Shown piece after piece: positions 10,135 through 19,766 of a DNA stretch of 64,000 nucleotides. The notes beneath the pieces are model-generated. The model made no database searches. It was not told the DNA's origin and worked only from the letters and a program-made list of their open reading frames with translations. Source of the stretch: Pseudomonas versuta (GTDB lineage: Bacteria; Pseudomonadota; Gammaproteobacteria; Pseudomonadales; Pseudomonadaceae); NCBI RefSeq assembly GCF_001294575.1, contig NZ_CP012676.1, positions 3,942,001 to 4,006,000 on the forward strand. The letters are read 5' to 3'. Every line of letters begins with the position of its first letter. Position 1 is the stretch's first letter. Both the position numbers and the translations under genes were made by a program.

Positions 10135-11433
10135 ATGAATGTTTTGATCATTGGCAGCGGTGGCCGTGAACACGCACTGGCCTGGAAAGTAGCTCAGGAC
10201 CCGCGTGTCGCCAAAGTGTTCGTTGCCCCGGGCAACGCCGGCACCGCCATTGAAGCCAAGTGCGAGAACGTCGCTATCGACGTGCTGGCCCTCGAGCAGC
10301 TTGCAGATTTCGCAGAGAAAAATGTCTCGCTGACCATCGTTGGTCCTGAAGTGCCACTGGTTGCAGGCGTGGTTGACCTGTTCCGTGCCCGCGGCCTGGA
10401 TTGCTTCGGCCCGACTGCCGGCGCTGCCCAGCTCGAAGGCTCCAAGGCTTTCACCAAGGACTTCCTGGCTCGCCACAAGATCCCGACTGCCGATTATCAG
10501 AACTTCACTGAAATCGAGCCGGCACTGGCGTACCTGCAAAAAGTCGGCGCACCTATCGTGATCAAGGCTGACGGTCTGGCAGCGGGCAAAGGCGTGATCG
10601 TCGCCATGACCCTGACTGAAGCCGAAGATGCCGTGCGCGACATGCTCGCGGGCAACGCATTTGGCGAAGCCGGTTCGCGCGTCGTTATCGAAGAATTCCT
10701 CGATGGCGAAGAAGCCAGCTTCATCGTGATGGTCGACGGCAAGAACGTCTTGCCGATGGCCACCAGCCAGGACCACAAACGCGTAGGTGACGCCGACACC
10801 GGCCCGAATACCGGCGGCATGGGTGCTTACTCCCCGGCGCCAGTGGTCACTGCGCAAGTACACCAGCGCGTGATGGACCTGGTTATCTGGCCAACCGTTC
10901 GCGGCATGGCCGAAGAAGGTAACGTCTACACCGGTTTCCTGTACGCAGGCCTGATGATCGACAAAGCCGGCAACCCTAAAGTCATCGAGTTCAACTGCCG
11001 CTTCGGCGACCCGGAAACCCAACCGGTGATGTTGCGCCTGCAATCGAGCCTGGTGCTGCTGGTAGAGGCCGCTCTGGCCCAGGCGCTGGACAAGGTTGAA
11101 GCACAATGGGATCCGCGCCCGAGCCTGGGCATCGTGCTGGCAGCAGGCGGTTACCCTGGCGACTACGCCAAGGGTGCCGTGATCCACGGGCTGGATGCGG
11201 CAGCCAAGCTGGAAGGCAAGGTGTTCCACGCCGGAACCGCGCTCAACGCAGCTGGCGAAGTGGTGACTGCCGGTGGCCGCGTGCTGTGCGCAACCGCCAT
11301 GGGCGACACCGTGCAGGCGGCTCAGGAAAAAGCGTATGCACTGGCCAAAACCATCGAATGGGATGGCTGTTTCTACCGTAACGACATTGGCTACCGGGCC
11401 ATTGCACGTGAGCGTGGCGAAAACCAGGAATAA
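10135..11433 (+). CDS. purD: Phosphoribosylamine-glycine ligase
   Basis: ATP-dependent joining of glycine to phosphoribosylamine to form GAR, the second step of purine synthesis. It has the N-terminal NVLIIGSGGREHALAWK, the ATP-grasp signature with KADGLAAGKGV, the QDHKR motif followed by TGGMGAYSPAP, and the metal-site region EFNCRFGDPE. It is 432 residues. The ATG at 10135 follows GAGG. The purH-purD-retS order is the conserved Pseudomonas arrangement. Confidence 0.96.
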   Translation: MNVLIIGSGGREHALAWKVAQDPRVAKVFVAPGNAGTAIEAKCENVAIDVLALEQLADFAEKNVSLTIVGPEVPLVAGVVDLFRARGLDCFGPTAGAAQLEGSKAFTKDFLARHKIPTADYQNFTEIEPALAYLQKVGAPIVIKADGLAAGKGVIVAMTLTEAEDAVRDMLAGNAFGEAGSRVVIEEFLDGEEASFIVMVDGKNVLPMATSQDHKRVGDADTGPNTGGMGAYSPAPVVTAQVHQRVMDLVIWPTVRGMAEEGNVYTGFLYAGLMIDKAGNPKVIEFNCRFGDPETQPVMLRLQSSLVLLVEAALAQALDKVEAQWDPRPSLGIVLAAGGYPGDYAKGAVIHGLDAAAKLEGKVFHAGTALNAAGEVVTAGGRVLCATAMGDTVQAAQEKAYALAKTIEWDGCFYRNDIGYRAIARERGENQE

Positions 11434-11449
11434 GTAGCCCATATGGACA

Positions 11450-11471
11450 GGCAGGGGATCGAACCCTTGCC
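11450..11471 (+). terminator. Hairpin after purD, possible terminator
   Basis: GGCAGGGG-ATCGAA-CCCTTGCC forms an 8-bp stem with one G-T pair, 16 bases after the purD stop, followed by the weakly T-rich TTACTATT. It could terminate purD transcripts before retS. Confidence 0.5.
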
Positions 11472-11531
11472 TTACTATTCCAGCGCCGCGCATAGTTACC
11501 GTCAAGCTTCAATATACGAAGGGATTTCAGC

Positions 11532-14309
11532 GTGCGCTGGCTTAGGATCGCCATAGGTTTCACCGTCAGTCTTATGACTGCCCTGCTCTGTTCAATGTCG
11601 GCGCAGGCGGCAGAAGGCAACCTGTGGTCTGCCCTTTTGGACCATCGGGGCGACCTGCAACTGGGCGATGTAAGTTCCGCCCGGTTCAGCAACCAGTTCA
11701 GCCCCATAGAACTCGAAGCAATCACCGCCGCCAACCCCGACCAAGCGTTGTGGTTGCGATTTCGGCTCAAGCCAGACAAGCATGAGCAGGTCCTGCGCGT
11801 CTTCGCGCCAGATCTGTTACAGCTGGAACTCTACGTTCTGGACGGTAACAAACTGATCAGTGAAGTCAGCACCGGCAGTAACTCGCCTGCGGCACAGAAG
11901 CCGTTGTTGAGCAGCGACTTCCTGCTGCCTTTGCCTCAGAGTTCCAAAGAGCTGGATGTCTATCTGCGCCTGGTATCGGAACATCAGTTGCGGCCACACA
12001 TCACTCTGGATTCCGCAGTCATGCTCGCCGCCAATCAAGGCATGTCATTACTTTACGGGCTGTTGCTTGGCTGCCTGGCCATGCTGGTGCTGCACAACCT
12101 GATCCGCTTTGCTTTCTCGCGCGCAGTCAGCAGTCTGTGGCTCGCGGCCTGTGAAGCCTTGCTCCTGATCAGCTCGGCGCTGTTCTTGAATCTGCTGGGA
12201 CCGTGGTTTCCCCTGTGGCACAGCGCACAACCCCCCGGAGCCTATCTGGCGCTCATCCTGACCGCGCCTTGCGGGCTGATGTTTACCTACACCTTCTTCT
12301 CCTCCTGCAAACCCAGCCCGCTGCACAAGCTGTTGCTGCTGGACATCCTGATCATCAGTCTTGGCAGTTTGTTGTTGCTGTTCAGCGATACCCTGCCGCT
12401 AAACCTGATCACCTATGGCCTGGTCGGGCTGGCGAGCCTGAGCATCCTGCTGGTTGCAACTCACCACTGGCAACAAGGCTATCGCCCTGCCCGCCTGTTT
12501 GTGGTTGCAATGATCATCTTCAACATTGGCACCCTGGTTATTCTTCCGGCACTGCTGGGCCTGACCTTGATCGCCCCCCAGGAACTGGTCCTGCTACTGC
12601 TGGCGGTAGTCTGTGTCTGCGGCCTGCTGCTGAGCATCGCCTTGAGCGAGCGCACTCGCAGCATCGCCGAAGATCAGTTCAGCATCAGTCGGGACCTGGC
12701 CGCCAGTAACGCCGAAGTGAATGCCAAGGCCGAATTCCTGGCCAAAATCAGCCATGAAATCCGCACACCCATGAACGGTGTACTGGGCATGACCGAACTG
12801 TTGCTGGGCACGCCTCTGTCGGTCAAGCAACGTGATTACGTGCAGACCATCCACAGCGCTGGCAATGAACTGCTCACGCTGATCAATGAGATCCTCGATA
12901 TTTCCAGGCTTGAGTCGGGACAGATCGAACTGGACGATGTGCAGTTCGATCTCAATGCCCTGATCGAAGACTGCCTGAATATTTTCCGCACCAAAGCCGA
13001 ACAACAAAACGTCGAACTCATCAGCTTTATTCAGCCGCAAGTACCACGGGTCATCAGCGGTGACCCCACGCGGCTGCGCCAGACCTTGCTGAGCCTGCTC
13101 GAAAGTGCGCTGAAGAAGACCGTCGAAGGCGAGATATTGATCGTCGTGGCACTGGAAGAGCGCGCCCGGCCACCGCGCCTGCGGATCGCCATCCAGGACT
13201 CCGGCCAACCGATGGATGAACAGGAGCGCGAAGCCCTGCTCAATGCCGAACTGCACAGCAAGAACTTCCTGGCGGCAACCCGCCTGGGCGGGCACTTGGG
13301 GCTGGTTATCGCCCGCCAGCTGATCAGCTTGATGGGGGGAGAGTTCGGTATCAAGGCCGGGCAAACCAAGGGCAGCAATCTCTGGCTGACCCTGCCTCTG
13401 GACCCGCAACACCTTGAACATCAAACCTCCGACCTGGACAGCCCGCTCAAGGGTGCACGGGTACTGGTGGTCGATGACAACGATACCTGCCGCAAAGTCC
13501 TGGTCCAGCAATGTTCGGCCTGGGGCCTGAGCGTAAGCGCTGCGGCATCGGGCAAGGAAGCCCTGGCCCTGTTGCGCACCAAGGCCCATCTGCGCGACTA
13601 CTTCGACATTGTGCTGCTGGACCAGAACATGCCGGGCATGACGGGCATGCAACTGGCCGCCAAGATCAAGGAAGATCCAAGCCTGAACCACGATATCTTG
13701 CTGGTGATGCTGACCGGCATCAGCAACGCACCCAGCAAGATCATTGCGCGCAACTGCGGGATCAAACGCATCCTGGCCAAGCCGGTGGCGGGCTACACCC
13801 TGAAAACCACCCTGGCCGATGAACTGACCCAGCGCAGCAAAGGCCTGGCCAGTGCACAAACACTGCGCAATGGCCCGACAACGCCGGTTACGGTACCTGG
13901 CGACTTCCGCATTCTGGTCGCTGAGGACAACAGCATCTCGACCAAGGTTATTCGCGGCATGCTGGGCAAGCTCAACTTGCAGCCCGATACAGCCTGTAAC
14001 GGCGAAGAAGCCTTGAAGGCCATGAAAGCCCAGCGTTATGACCTGGTGTTGATGGATTGCGAAATGCCAGTGCTCGATGGCTTCTCTGCCACTGAACGAT
14101 TGCGGGCATGGGAAGTCAGCCATCAGCGAACCCGCACCCCGGTGGTCGCGTTGACCGCGCACATTCTGGCAGAGCATAAAGAACGGGCGCGCCAGGCCGG
14201 CATGGACGGGCACATGGCAAAGCCGGTCGAGCTGTCGCAACTGCGCGAGCTGGTGGATTATTGGGTCGAGCAACGCGAGCTGCGTGAATCACAGGCACAG
14301 CATTCCTAG
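11532..14309 (+). CDS. retS: Hybrid sensor histidine kinase RetS
   Basis: Orphan hybrid sensor that in P. aeruginosa blocks GacS and so switches between acute and biofilm lifestyles. The 925-residue protein has a signal peptide (1-27), a periplasmic 7TMR-DISMED2-type domain (about 30-160), seven membrane segments (about 175-375), HisKA with SHEIRTPMNG (His408), a HATPase-like domain (about 505-625), and two receiver domains with phospho-acceptors Asp697 and Asp842. The N-box reads SLLESALKKT and lacks the usual Asn, so the kinase domain looks catalytically poor. The start is GTG after GAAGGGATT. Its position directly after purD matches P. aeruginosa retS. Confidence 0.9.
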   Translation: MRWLRIAIGFTVSLMTALLCSMSAQAAEGNLWSALLDHRGDLQLGDVSSARFSNQFSPIELEAITAANPDQALWLRFRLKPDKHEQVLRVFAPDLLQLELYVLDGNKLISEVSTGSNSPAAQKPLLSSDFLLPLPQSSKELDVYLRLVSEHQLRPHITLDSAVMLAANQGMSLLYGLLLGCLAMLVLHNLIRFAFSRAVSSLWLAACEALLLISSALFLNLLGPWFPLWHSAQPPGAYLALILTAPCGLMFTYTFFSSCKPSPLHKLLLLDILIISLGSLLLLFSDTLPLNLITYGLVGLASLSILLVATHHWQQGYRPARLFVVAMIIFNIGTLVILPALLGLTLIAPQELVLLLLAVVCVCGLLLSIALSERTRSIAEDQFSISRDLAASNAEVNAKAEFLAKISHEIRTPMNGVLGMTELLLGTPLSVKQRDYVQTIHSAGNELLTLINEILDISRLESGQIELDDVQFDLNALIEDCLNIFRTKAEQQNVELISFIQPQVPRVISGDPTRLRQTLLSLLESALKKTVEGEILIVVALEERARPPRLRIAIQDSGQPMDEQEREALLNAELHSKNFLAATRLGGHLGLVIARQLISLMGGEFGIKAGQTKGSNLWLTLPLDPQHLEHQTSDLDSPLKGARVLVVDDNDTCRKVLVQQCSAWGLSVSAAASGKEALALLRTKAHLRDYFDIVLLDQNMPGMTGMQLAAKIKEDPSLNHDILLVMLTGISNAPSKIIARNCGIKRILAKPVAGYTLKTTLADELTQRSKGLASAQTLRNGPTTPVTVPGDFRILVAEDNSISTKVIRGMLGKLNLQPDTACNGEEALKAMKAQRYDLVLMDCEMPVLDGFSATERLRAWEVSHQRTRTPVVALTAHILAEHKERARQAGMDGHMAKPVELSQLRELVDYWVEQRELRESQAQHS

Positions 14310-14409
14310 TGCGCTGGCCGGTAGCCTGCAGTTGCTGCTCAACACCGGCCGACAGAGTGCAAGAGGCCTGATAGACTTTCGTCGCCTTTCTTCGGTGTGA
14401 GCTCAGACC

Positions 14410-15006
14410 ATGCTCCATGTTTTGTTCAGTGTGTATTTGAAGATGCTGGTGCTCTACAGCCCGTTCTTCGTGCTCTCATGCTTTATCAGCCTGACCCGGG
14501 GTTACTCCAACAAGGAGCGGCGGCGTCTGGCCTGGAAAGTCGCGCTGGCCACCTTGATTTCCAGCGTTCTGCTCTACCTGTTCGGGCGCATGATCTTCAG
14601 TGTTTTCGGGATCACCGTAGATGCCTTCCGCATCGGCGCCGGCAGCGTGTTGTTTATCTCGGCCTTGGGCATGGCCCAGGGCAAGTCCGCGGTACAGACC
14701 GACAACGTGCAGCAAGATGTCACCATCGTGCCGCTGACCATTCCGCTGACAGTCGGGCCGGGCACCATCGGCGCCTTGCTGGTAATGGGGGTCAGTCAGC
14801 CCCATTGGGATGACAAGCTGATGGCAATCGTGAGCATCACCCTGGCCAGCCTGACCGTAGGCGTGGTGCTTTACCTGTCCAACAAGATCGAGCGGATTCT
14901 GGGAGACCAGGGTTTGCAGATTGTCAGCCGCCTGATGGGGCTATTCGTTTGCGCACTGGCGGCGCAAATCATCTTCACCGGCATCCGCGGGTATTTAGTG
15001 CCGTGA
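14410..15006 (+). CDS. MarC family integral membrane protein
   Basis: A 198-residue inner-membrane protein with about six hydrophobic helices. The MarC/UPF0056 features are visible: ALGMAQGKS and VPLTIPLTVGPGTIGALLVMG in the middle. The family's function is unsettled; despite the name it is not shown to confer drug resistance. It sits after retS, as I recall for P. aeruginosa, where urtA follows. Here the cobalamin and metal genes come between. Confidence 0.88.
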   Translation: MLHVLFSVYLKMLVLYSPFFVLSCFISLTRGYSNKERRRLAWKVALATLISSVLLYLFGRMIFSVFGITVDAFRIGAGSVLFISALGMAQGKSAVQTDNVQQDVTIVPLTIPLTVGPGTIGALLVMGVSQPHWDDKLMAIVSITLASLTVGVVLYLSNKIERILGDQGLQIVSRLMGLFVCALAAQIIFTGIRGYLVP

Positions 15007-15010
15007 CCTC

Positions 15011-15134
15011 CTGTAGTCGCTGACGAGGCACGAGGCTGCGATAAGGGCCGCAAGGACCTTCAACCGCGTCAGCCACGTCCACACGAGGCCTGCTGCGCAA
15101 CCCATCGCAGCCTCGTGCCTCGTCAGCGAGTACA
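15011..15134. repeat. Family C inverted repeat, copy 1
   Basis: The outer arms start with TGTAGTCGCTGACGAGGC and end with GCCTCGTCAGCGAGTACA. The inner conserved blocks CTGCGATAAGGGC and AGGACCTT match those in copies at 47716 and 54481 in the opposite orientation. It lies between the marC-family gene and the leftward cobalamin operon, so it is transcribed from both sides. Confidence 0.8.
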
Positions 15135-15140
15135 TACCTT

Positions 15141-15157
15141 GGCCCCATTGCGGGGCC
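15141..15157. other. GC-rich hairpin downstream of cobJ
   Basis: GGCCCC-ATTGC-GGGGCC lies 10 bases beyond the cobJ stop on the leftward strand. It has no T-run, so it is a weak candidate for a terminator of the cobG-H-I-J operon. Confidence 0.4.
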
Positions 15158-15167
15158 AGGGTGCCTG

Positions 15168-16844
15168 TCAGGGCTTATCGCCGTACCAGCGCGGCGTGTA
15201 CACCCACTCTCCGCCGCCGGCACGCGGGAAGGTGCAGGTGGTCGACGAACCAATCAGCACCATCGTGCGCATGTCCACCTGGTCCGGGGTCAACGCTCCC
15301 AATGTGGTTGCCCGTAACGTCTGGCCGGGGCGGCCAATGTCACGGCCCAATACCACAGGCGTCTCTGCGCTGCGGTGCCTGGCCACGATCTCCAGTGCAA
15401 CCCCCAGCTGCCAGGGCCGCGAGCGGGAAATCGGGTTGTAGAAGGCCAGCGCCAGATCCGCCTCGCCAGCAAGGTCCAGGCGCTTTTCGATAATGCTCCA
15501 CGGCTTGAGGTTGTCCGACAGCGACATCACGCAGAAGTCATGACCCAATGGCGCACCGGCCTGGGCGGCAGTCGCCAGCGATGCCGAGACCCCGGGCAGG
15601 ATTTCCAGGTCGACGCTGTGCCACTGTGCATCGCCGGACTCGTGCAAGGCTTCAAGCACGGCAGCAGCCATGGCAAACACCCCCGGATCACCCGAGGACA
15701 CCACCACCACCGAACGGCCCTGGGCGGCCAGTTCGAAGGCATGGCGCGCGCGCTGCATTTCTTCGCGGTTGTCGGTGCAATGCAGCACTTGATCGTCGCG
15801 AAACGGCCCGGCCATCCGCACATAGGTTTCGTACCCCAGGACGTCATTGGCCCGCGCCAATTCTGCCTTGACCGCAGGCACCATCAACTCGGCAGCGCCA
15901 GGCCCGAGGCCGATAACGGCCAGGCGGCCCCGAGGACGGCCAATCAATGGTGGGTCCAGCGGCGCCGGGGCGACCCCCAGCAACAGACCATTGCCCGACT
16001 CATGCCACACCACCGGCAATATCTGCTCGCCGGCACTCACGAACCGTAACGGCACACCCAGCTCAGCCGCCGCCTCATGCAGTTGCGGGCGGGCCATCAA
16101 GGCGTCGTCGGCAACAATGCAGGCCAGCGACTGCCAGGCCAACTGCATGTCATGCAACGCCTCGCGGATTGCCTGCGCCGGGACCACAGCTGCGACCCGC
16201 GCCACAACATTGCGCGGGTAGATCAGCAGTTCGTTTGCCGCGGGCTCACGCTCGGCACTGCTGACGTGGATCGCCAGCCGCGCCTGCGGGTTTTCAGGCA
16301 ATTGTGCACCGGCCAGCCAGGGCGCATCGCCTTCGATACGCACTGACTCCCCCGCGAGCAAGTCCGAGACAAAGCGCTTGCCTGTCTCCAGATCGCCCAG
16401 GGCATAGCCGCTTGGCGGGTTCAGCAGGCACGTGCCAAAGCGCAATTCGCCACTGGTGGTGATTGCCGCTGCAACCTGCAGACTGGCAGCGATTGCCCGC
16501 GCCATGTCATTCACACCGCCCAGACCGCCCAGCAACGGCACTACCGCACTGGCGTCTTCGGCAACGGCCAGCACCGGCGGCTCGGCGCCTTTCTCCAGCA
16601 GCAGCGGGGCCAGGGTGCGAATCACGATCCCTGCGGCGCACAGCGCAATAATCGGCGTGTCGTGCTGATACAGCTGGCGCAGGGTCGCGCCAAAGTCGCT
16701 GTAGGTGCAGTCTGGCGCTTCAACCCGCCCGTCCAGACCGTAAATCAGCGCCTGAGGGTAAAGCTGCTGAATGCGCCGGGCCGTGGCCAGGCTGCCATTG
16801 CCCAGAATCACAATGGCCGGGGCCGGGCGGCTCATCCTTGCCAC
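15168..16844 (-). CDS. cobJ: Fused cobalt-precorrin-5A hydrolase (CbiG) / precorrin-3B C17-methyltransferase (CobJ)
   Basis: A two-domain cobalamin enzyme of 558 residues. The N-terminal part (about 8-290) resembles CbiG, with [14 protein letters not shown] and [14 protein letters not shown]. The C-terminal part (about 307-558) is a CobJ/CbiH SAM methyltransferase with [28 protein letters not shown] and [12 protein letters not shown]. CobJ methylates C17 with ring contraction; CbiG opens the delta-lactone in the cobalt-early route. It is the last gene of the leftward operon and its start overlaps the cobI end by 13 bases. An ATG nine bases further in is also possible. Confidence 0.92.
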   Translation of the reverse strand: MARMSRPAPAIVILGNGSLATARRIQQLYPQALIYGLDGRVEAPDCTYSDFGATLRQLYQHDTPIIALCAAGIVIRTLAPLLLEKGAEPPVLAVAEDASAVVPLLGGLGGVNDMARAIAASLQVAAAITTSGELRFGTCLLNPPSGYALGDLETGKRFVSDLLAGESVRIEGDAPWLAGAQLPENPQARLAIHVSSAEREPAANELLIYPRNVVARVAAVVPAQAIREALHDMQLAWQSLACIVADDALMARPQLHEAAAELGVPLRFVSAGEQILPVVWHESGNGLLLGVAPAPLDPPLIGRPRGRLAVIGLGPGAAELMVPAVKAELARANDVLGYETYVRMAGPFRDDQVLHCTDNREEMQRARHAFELAAQGRSVVVVSSGDPGVFAMAAAVLEALHESGDAQWHSVDLEILPGVSASLATAAQAGAPLGHDFCVMSLSDNLKPWSIIEKRLDLAGEADLALAFYNPISRSRPWQLGVALEIVARHRSAETPVVLGRDIGRPGQTLRATTLGALTPDQVDMRTMVLIGSSTTCTFPRAGGGEWVYTPRWYGDKP

Positions 16845-17566
16845 CGTTCGCCGGGCACGATGATCAGCGAGAAGTAAGGCGACGACATCGGCTCCACGTC
16901 ATTGAGCGCGACAATTTTCTGATTGCTCATGGTGGCGCGCTCGACATACAGCGCACGCTCGGCCAGCCCCAACTCCCCCAGCACCTCGCGGACTTTATGG
17001 AAATTGCGCCCCAGCTTCATGATCACCGCAGCATCGGCATCGGCCAGACGACGCTTCAACTCATCGTGGGGCAACACCCCCGACAACACCGACAAGCTTT
17101 GATTGCGATACACCAGCGGCACGCCCAGCACCGAAGCGCCGCCCAGCATCGAGCACACTCCCGGCACCACTTGCGCTTCAAAGCGCTCGGCCAGCCGGTC
17201 ATGCAAATACATGTAGGAGCCATAGAAGAACGGGTCGCCTTCACAGATCACCGCCACATCACGACCGGCCTGCAAGTGCACGGCCACCTCTTCGGCCGCC
17301 TGATCGTAGAAGTCGCTGATGATTTGCTCATACGACAACGGCTCGGGCAGTACCTCGGTGGTCACCGGGTACACCAGTGGCATCAGGGTTTGCGCGCCCT
17401 GCAGGTGCGCTTCGATGATGCCGAAGGCATTGCCTTTTTTGCCCTTGGCAACGAAGTACGCCACCACCGGCGATTCGCGCAGCAAGCGCAGGGCTTTAAC
17501 GGTAATCAGTTCCGGATCACCGGGCCCCACGCCCAGGCCGAGCAAACGTCCAGGTTGAGCCATCAT
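16832..17566 (-). CDS. cobI: Precorrin-2 C20-methyltransferase
   Basis: SAM-dependent methylation of precorrin-2 at C20 to give precorrin-3A. The SAM/precorrin methyltransferase fold is shown by [21 protein letters not shown] at the N-terminus, [15 protein letters not shown] and the [17 protein letters not shown] segment. It is 244 residues. It overlaps cobH by four bases (ATGA) upstream and cobJ by 13 bases downstream, so translation is probably coupled across the operon. Confidence 0.95.
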   Translation of the reverse strand: MMAQPGRLLGLGVGPGDPELITVKALRLLRESPVVAYFVAKGKKGNAFGIIEAHLQGAQTLMPLVYPVTTEVLPEPLSYEQIISDFYDQAAEEVAVHLQAGRDVAVICEGDPFFYGSYMYLHDRLAERFEAQVVPGVCSMLGGASVLGVPLVYRNQSLSVLSGVLPHDELKRRLADADAAVIMKLGRNFHKVREVLGELGLAERALYVERATMSNQKIVALNDVEPMSSPYFSLIIVPGERWQG

Positions 17567-18189
17567 TCGATCTCCGTAGCCAGTGCGTTAACGGCTGCCG
17601 CTGCCATCGCACTACCGCCGCGGCGGCCCTGCATAATCACAAACGGCACCCCGCGGCTGTCTGCCGCCAGCATTGCCTTGGACTCTGCCGCGCCGACAAA
17701 ACCGACCGGGAAGCCCAAAATCAGGGCCGGTTTCGGAGCACCGGCGTCAATCATCTCCAGCAGGTAAAACAGCGCGGTCGGCGCATTGCCGATCACCACT
17801 ACGCTGCCTTCCAGATACGGGCGCCACAGTTCAAGGGCCACCGCCGAGCGAGTATTGCCCTGCTCCAGCGCCATTTCGGCCACGCCCTCTTCCTTGAGCG
17901 TGCAAATCACTTTGTTATTGGCCGGCAAACGCGTGCGCGTCACGCCTTCGAGCACCATGCGCGCATCGCACAGGATCGGTGCACCGCCAGCCAGCGCATC
18001 ACGCCCGGCCTTGCCCGCACCGGGCGAAAAACGCAGATCTTCGATGGCATCGACCATGCCGCAGGCGTGAATGACCCGCACCGCGAGTTTTTCCAGGTCT
18101 GGCGGGATGCTCTCGAGGTTGGCTTCAGCCCGAATAATGGCGAAAGAGTTGCGATAGATCTCTTGACCATCGCGGATGTAATCAATCAT
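17563..18189 (-). CDS. cobH: Precorrin-8X methylmutase
   Basis: Moves the C11 methyl to C12 to make hydrogenobyrinate. The 208-residue protein has the family start [26 protein letters not shown], the catalytic-histidine region [12 protein letters not shown], and [16 protein letters not shown] followed by [17 protein letters not shown] chose the ATG at 18189, which overlaps the end of cobG by eight bases; the frame is open further upstream, but that stretch lies inside cobG. Confidence 0.95.
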   Translation of the reverse strand: MIDYIRDGQEIYRNSFAIIRAEANLESIPPDLEKLAVRVIHACGMVDAIEDLRFSPGAGKAGRDALAGGAPILCDARMVLEGVTRTRLPANNKVICTLKEEGVAEMALEQGNTRSAVALELWRPYLEGSVVVIGNAPTALFYLLEMIDAGAPKPALILGFPVGFVGAAESKAMLAADSRGVPFVIMQGRRGGSAMAAAAVNALATEIE

Positions 18190-19486
18190 CGGTGTTGCTC
18201 CGTTGGCGGGCCTCAAGCCAGGCGCCTGCCGCTTCAATAGTAAGGTTGCGCCCATGCAGAACGCCGAAACCCGGCTGTTCTGGAGCACGTAAATAGAGGT
18301 CGTAATGACCGGGCGCCACGGCCAGCAAAGTGACCGGCGCAACATGGGCTGCCGCGCACGAACGCCGGCAACCGGTGAGGTGCACATTCAGCACCCGGGA
18401 CAAGCGCCCGGCGAGCTCACGGGCATCCTGTTTGGTGTCCGCCAGGCCTTTGGCGCACGCGTCGGAGCCAGTGCAGGCAACCAGATGTGCCAGCGGCTGC
18501 GCCACATCACACAGAAAACCCAGCGCCTCTAGCTGAAGGGTCACAGCTGGCGCATCGCGGGTCTTGATCTCAGGCAGCAACACACTTTGCCAGGGGGTGA
18601 ACCGCAGGGTGGCGTCGCCAAATTCGTCAGCCAGTTGCGCCAGCCCCCGCAGCATGGGGGCATCCAGTCGCCCCAGCCCGGGCACCGCGCCGATATACAC
18701 CCGGCCTTGTTGGCGCTGGGCAAACGTCCCGATATGCAACACCTGCGGCGCCACACCCCGAGGCCCCAGGGCCAGCGCAATTAACGGCACACTGAGCCGT
18801 TGCTGCAACTGCTCGACAAAGCGCTCAACGGCAACCTCCTCAAGCAGATGTCGCATGCGCGTTTGCTCGGGCCGGGCCAGGTCGAGAAACAACAGCAGCA
18901 CCTGCATGACCAGTTCATGGGCTTGCGCCAGCGGCACAGCGGCCAATGCCGGGTTGTGCGCCGGGCAACCGGCCAGACCGAAAGCCATCACCCATTGGCC
19001 GTCCAGCTCAATCGCTGATAACCACAAATCGTGCGGATGCTCCAGCATCGCCAGGGCTTCGCCACCATCCAGTTGCAGCGCGAACTTGGCTGACAACTCG
19101 GCCAGACGCGGGGTGTTTTGCAAACTGGCGAGCAGCGCCATGGCCAGCGGCCGTGTATCAATGCGCATCTGCGGGTCGATGCCCGCGGCCGGGCTGAGCA
19201 TCAGGTTGCGCACATCGTCACCCGCCGCAGTGGCAGGCCCCAGCCCTGCCGCCATCAGCGGTTCAACCAGCGCCCGATGCTGCGCCCCGACCCCGCGAAT
19301 CTGCAGGTTGCCGCGATTGGTCGCTTCAATGACACCACTGGCAAAGCGCTGCGCCACATCGGCGACCACACGGGCCTGCACCGCAGTGATGCAGCCACCA
19401 TCGAGCTTGACCCGGCAAATCCCGCCATCCAGCGCCTGCACGATGCGCAGTAACCCCGGGCAAGCCGTAGGGCGCACGGGCGTCAT
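18182..19486 (-). CDS. cobG: Precorrin-3B synthase
   Basis: Oxygen-dependent monooxygenase of the aerobic cobalamin route that makes precorrin-3B. It resembles sulfite/nitrite reductases: an N-terminal ferredoxin-like half-domain (ACPGLLRIVQALDGGICRVKL), a [4Fe-4S]-ligand set with CTGSDAC and TGCRRSC in the C-terminal half, and PRGV in the middle. With the ATG at 19486 it is 434 residues. ATGs at 19555 and 19579 are in frame and would add 23 or 31 residues with no family match; the one at 19555 has an AGCAGG upstream, so the start is uncertain. It is the first gene of the leftward operon. Confidence 0.88.
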   Translation of the reverse strand: MTPVRPTACPGLLRIVQALDGGICRVKLDGGCITAVQARVVADVAQRFASGVIEATNRGNLQIRGVGAQHRALVEPLMAAGLGPATAAGDDVRNLMLSPAAGIDPQMRIDTRPLAMALLASLQNTPRLAELSAKFALQLDGGEALAMLEHPHDLWLSAIELDGQWVMAFGLAGCPAHNPALAAVPLAQAHELVMQVLLLFLDLARPEQTRMRHLLEEVAVERFVEQLQQRLSVPLIALALGPRGVAPQVLHIGTFAQRQQGRVYIGAVPGLGRLDAPMLRGLAQLADEFGDATLRFTPWQSVLLPEIKTRDAPAVTLQLEALGFLCDVAQPLAHLVACTGSDACAKGLADTKQDARELAGRLSRVLNVHLTGCRRSCAAAHVAPVTLLAVAPGHYDLYLRAPEQPGFGVLHGRNLTIEAAGAWLEARQRSNTDD

Positions 19487-19682
19487 GACAGGGAGTTGAG
19501 GTGGCAAGGTCAAAGGTCGATCCAGGCAGGTAACGGGCTGTTGCAGGTGGCGCATTATGCCTGCTTTGGGCGACAGCATGAAAAGCTTGCCGGACGGAAT
19601 ACCCGCTGCGGGCCACCTTATGCGGCATTACCCGCGACGGCGCCCGCCCGGCGGCTTTATGGGCGAGGCGCCGGGAGGCCAA

Positions 19683-19702
19683 GGCGCGCTATCATGCGCG
19701 CC
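19683..19702. promoter_or_regulatory. Inverted repeat around a TATCAT box upstream of cobL
   Basis: GGCGCGC-TATCAT-GCGCGCC is a perfect 7-bp inverted repeat around a -10-like hexamer, in the 280-bp gap between divergent cobG and cobL. No convincing -35 lies upstream. It may be an operator-promoter for cobL-cbiD-cobK or a chance GC-rich palindrome. I saw no cobalamin riboswitch in this gap. Confidence 0.35.
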
Positions 19703-19766
19703 CTGCCCGCGCGTCTTGCAAGAGTGCTGGCGGATGAAAAAATCAGCGTTTACCAAGAGGATCGGC

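Noticed and set aside
11450..11471. tRNA T-arm remnant or attachment site after purD
   Set aside because: The leftward strand reads GGGTTCGATCCC, like a tRNA T-arm. No acceptor stem, anticodon arm or CCA end is nearby and the hairpin is well placed as a purD terminator, so I treat it as coincidence.
19487..19766. Cobalamin riboswitch in the cobG-cobL gap, or upstream of the 28346 receptor
   Set aside because: I looked for the GCCACTG-type B12 box and the surrounding conserved stems on both strands and did not see them. A covariance-model search would settle it.
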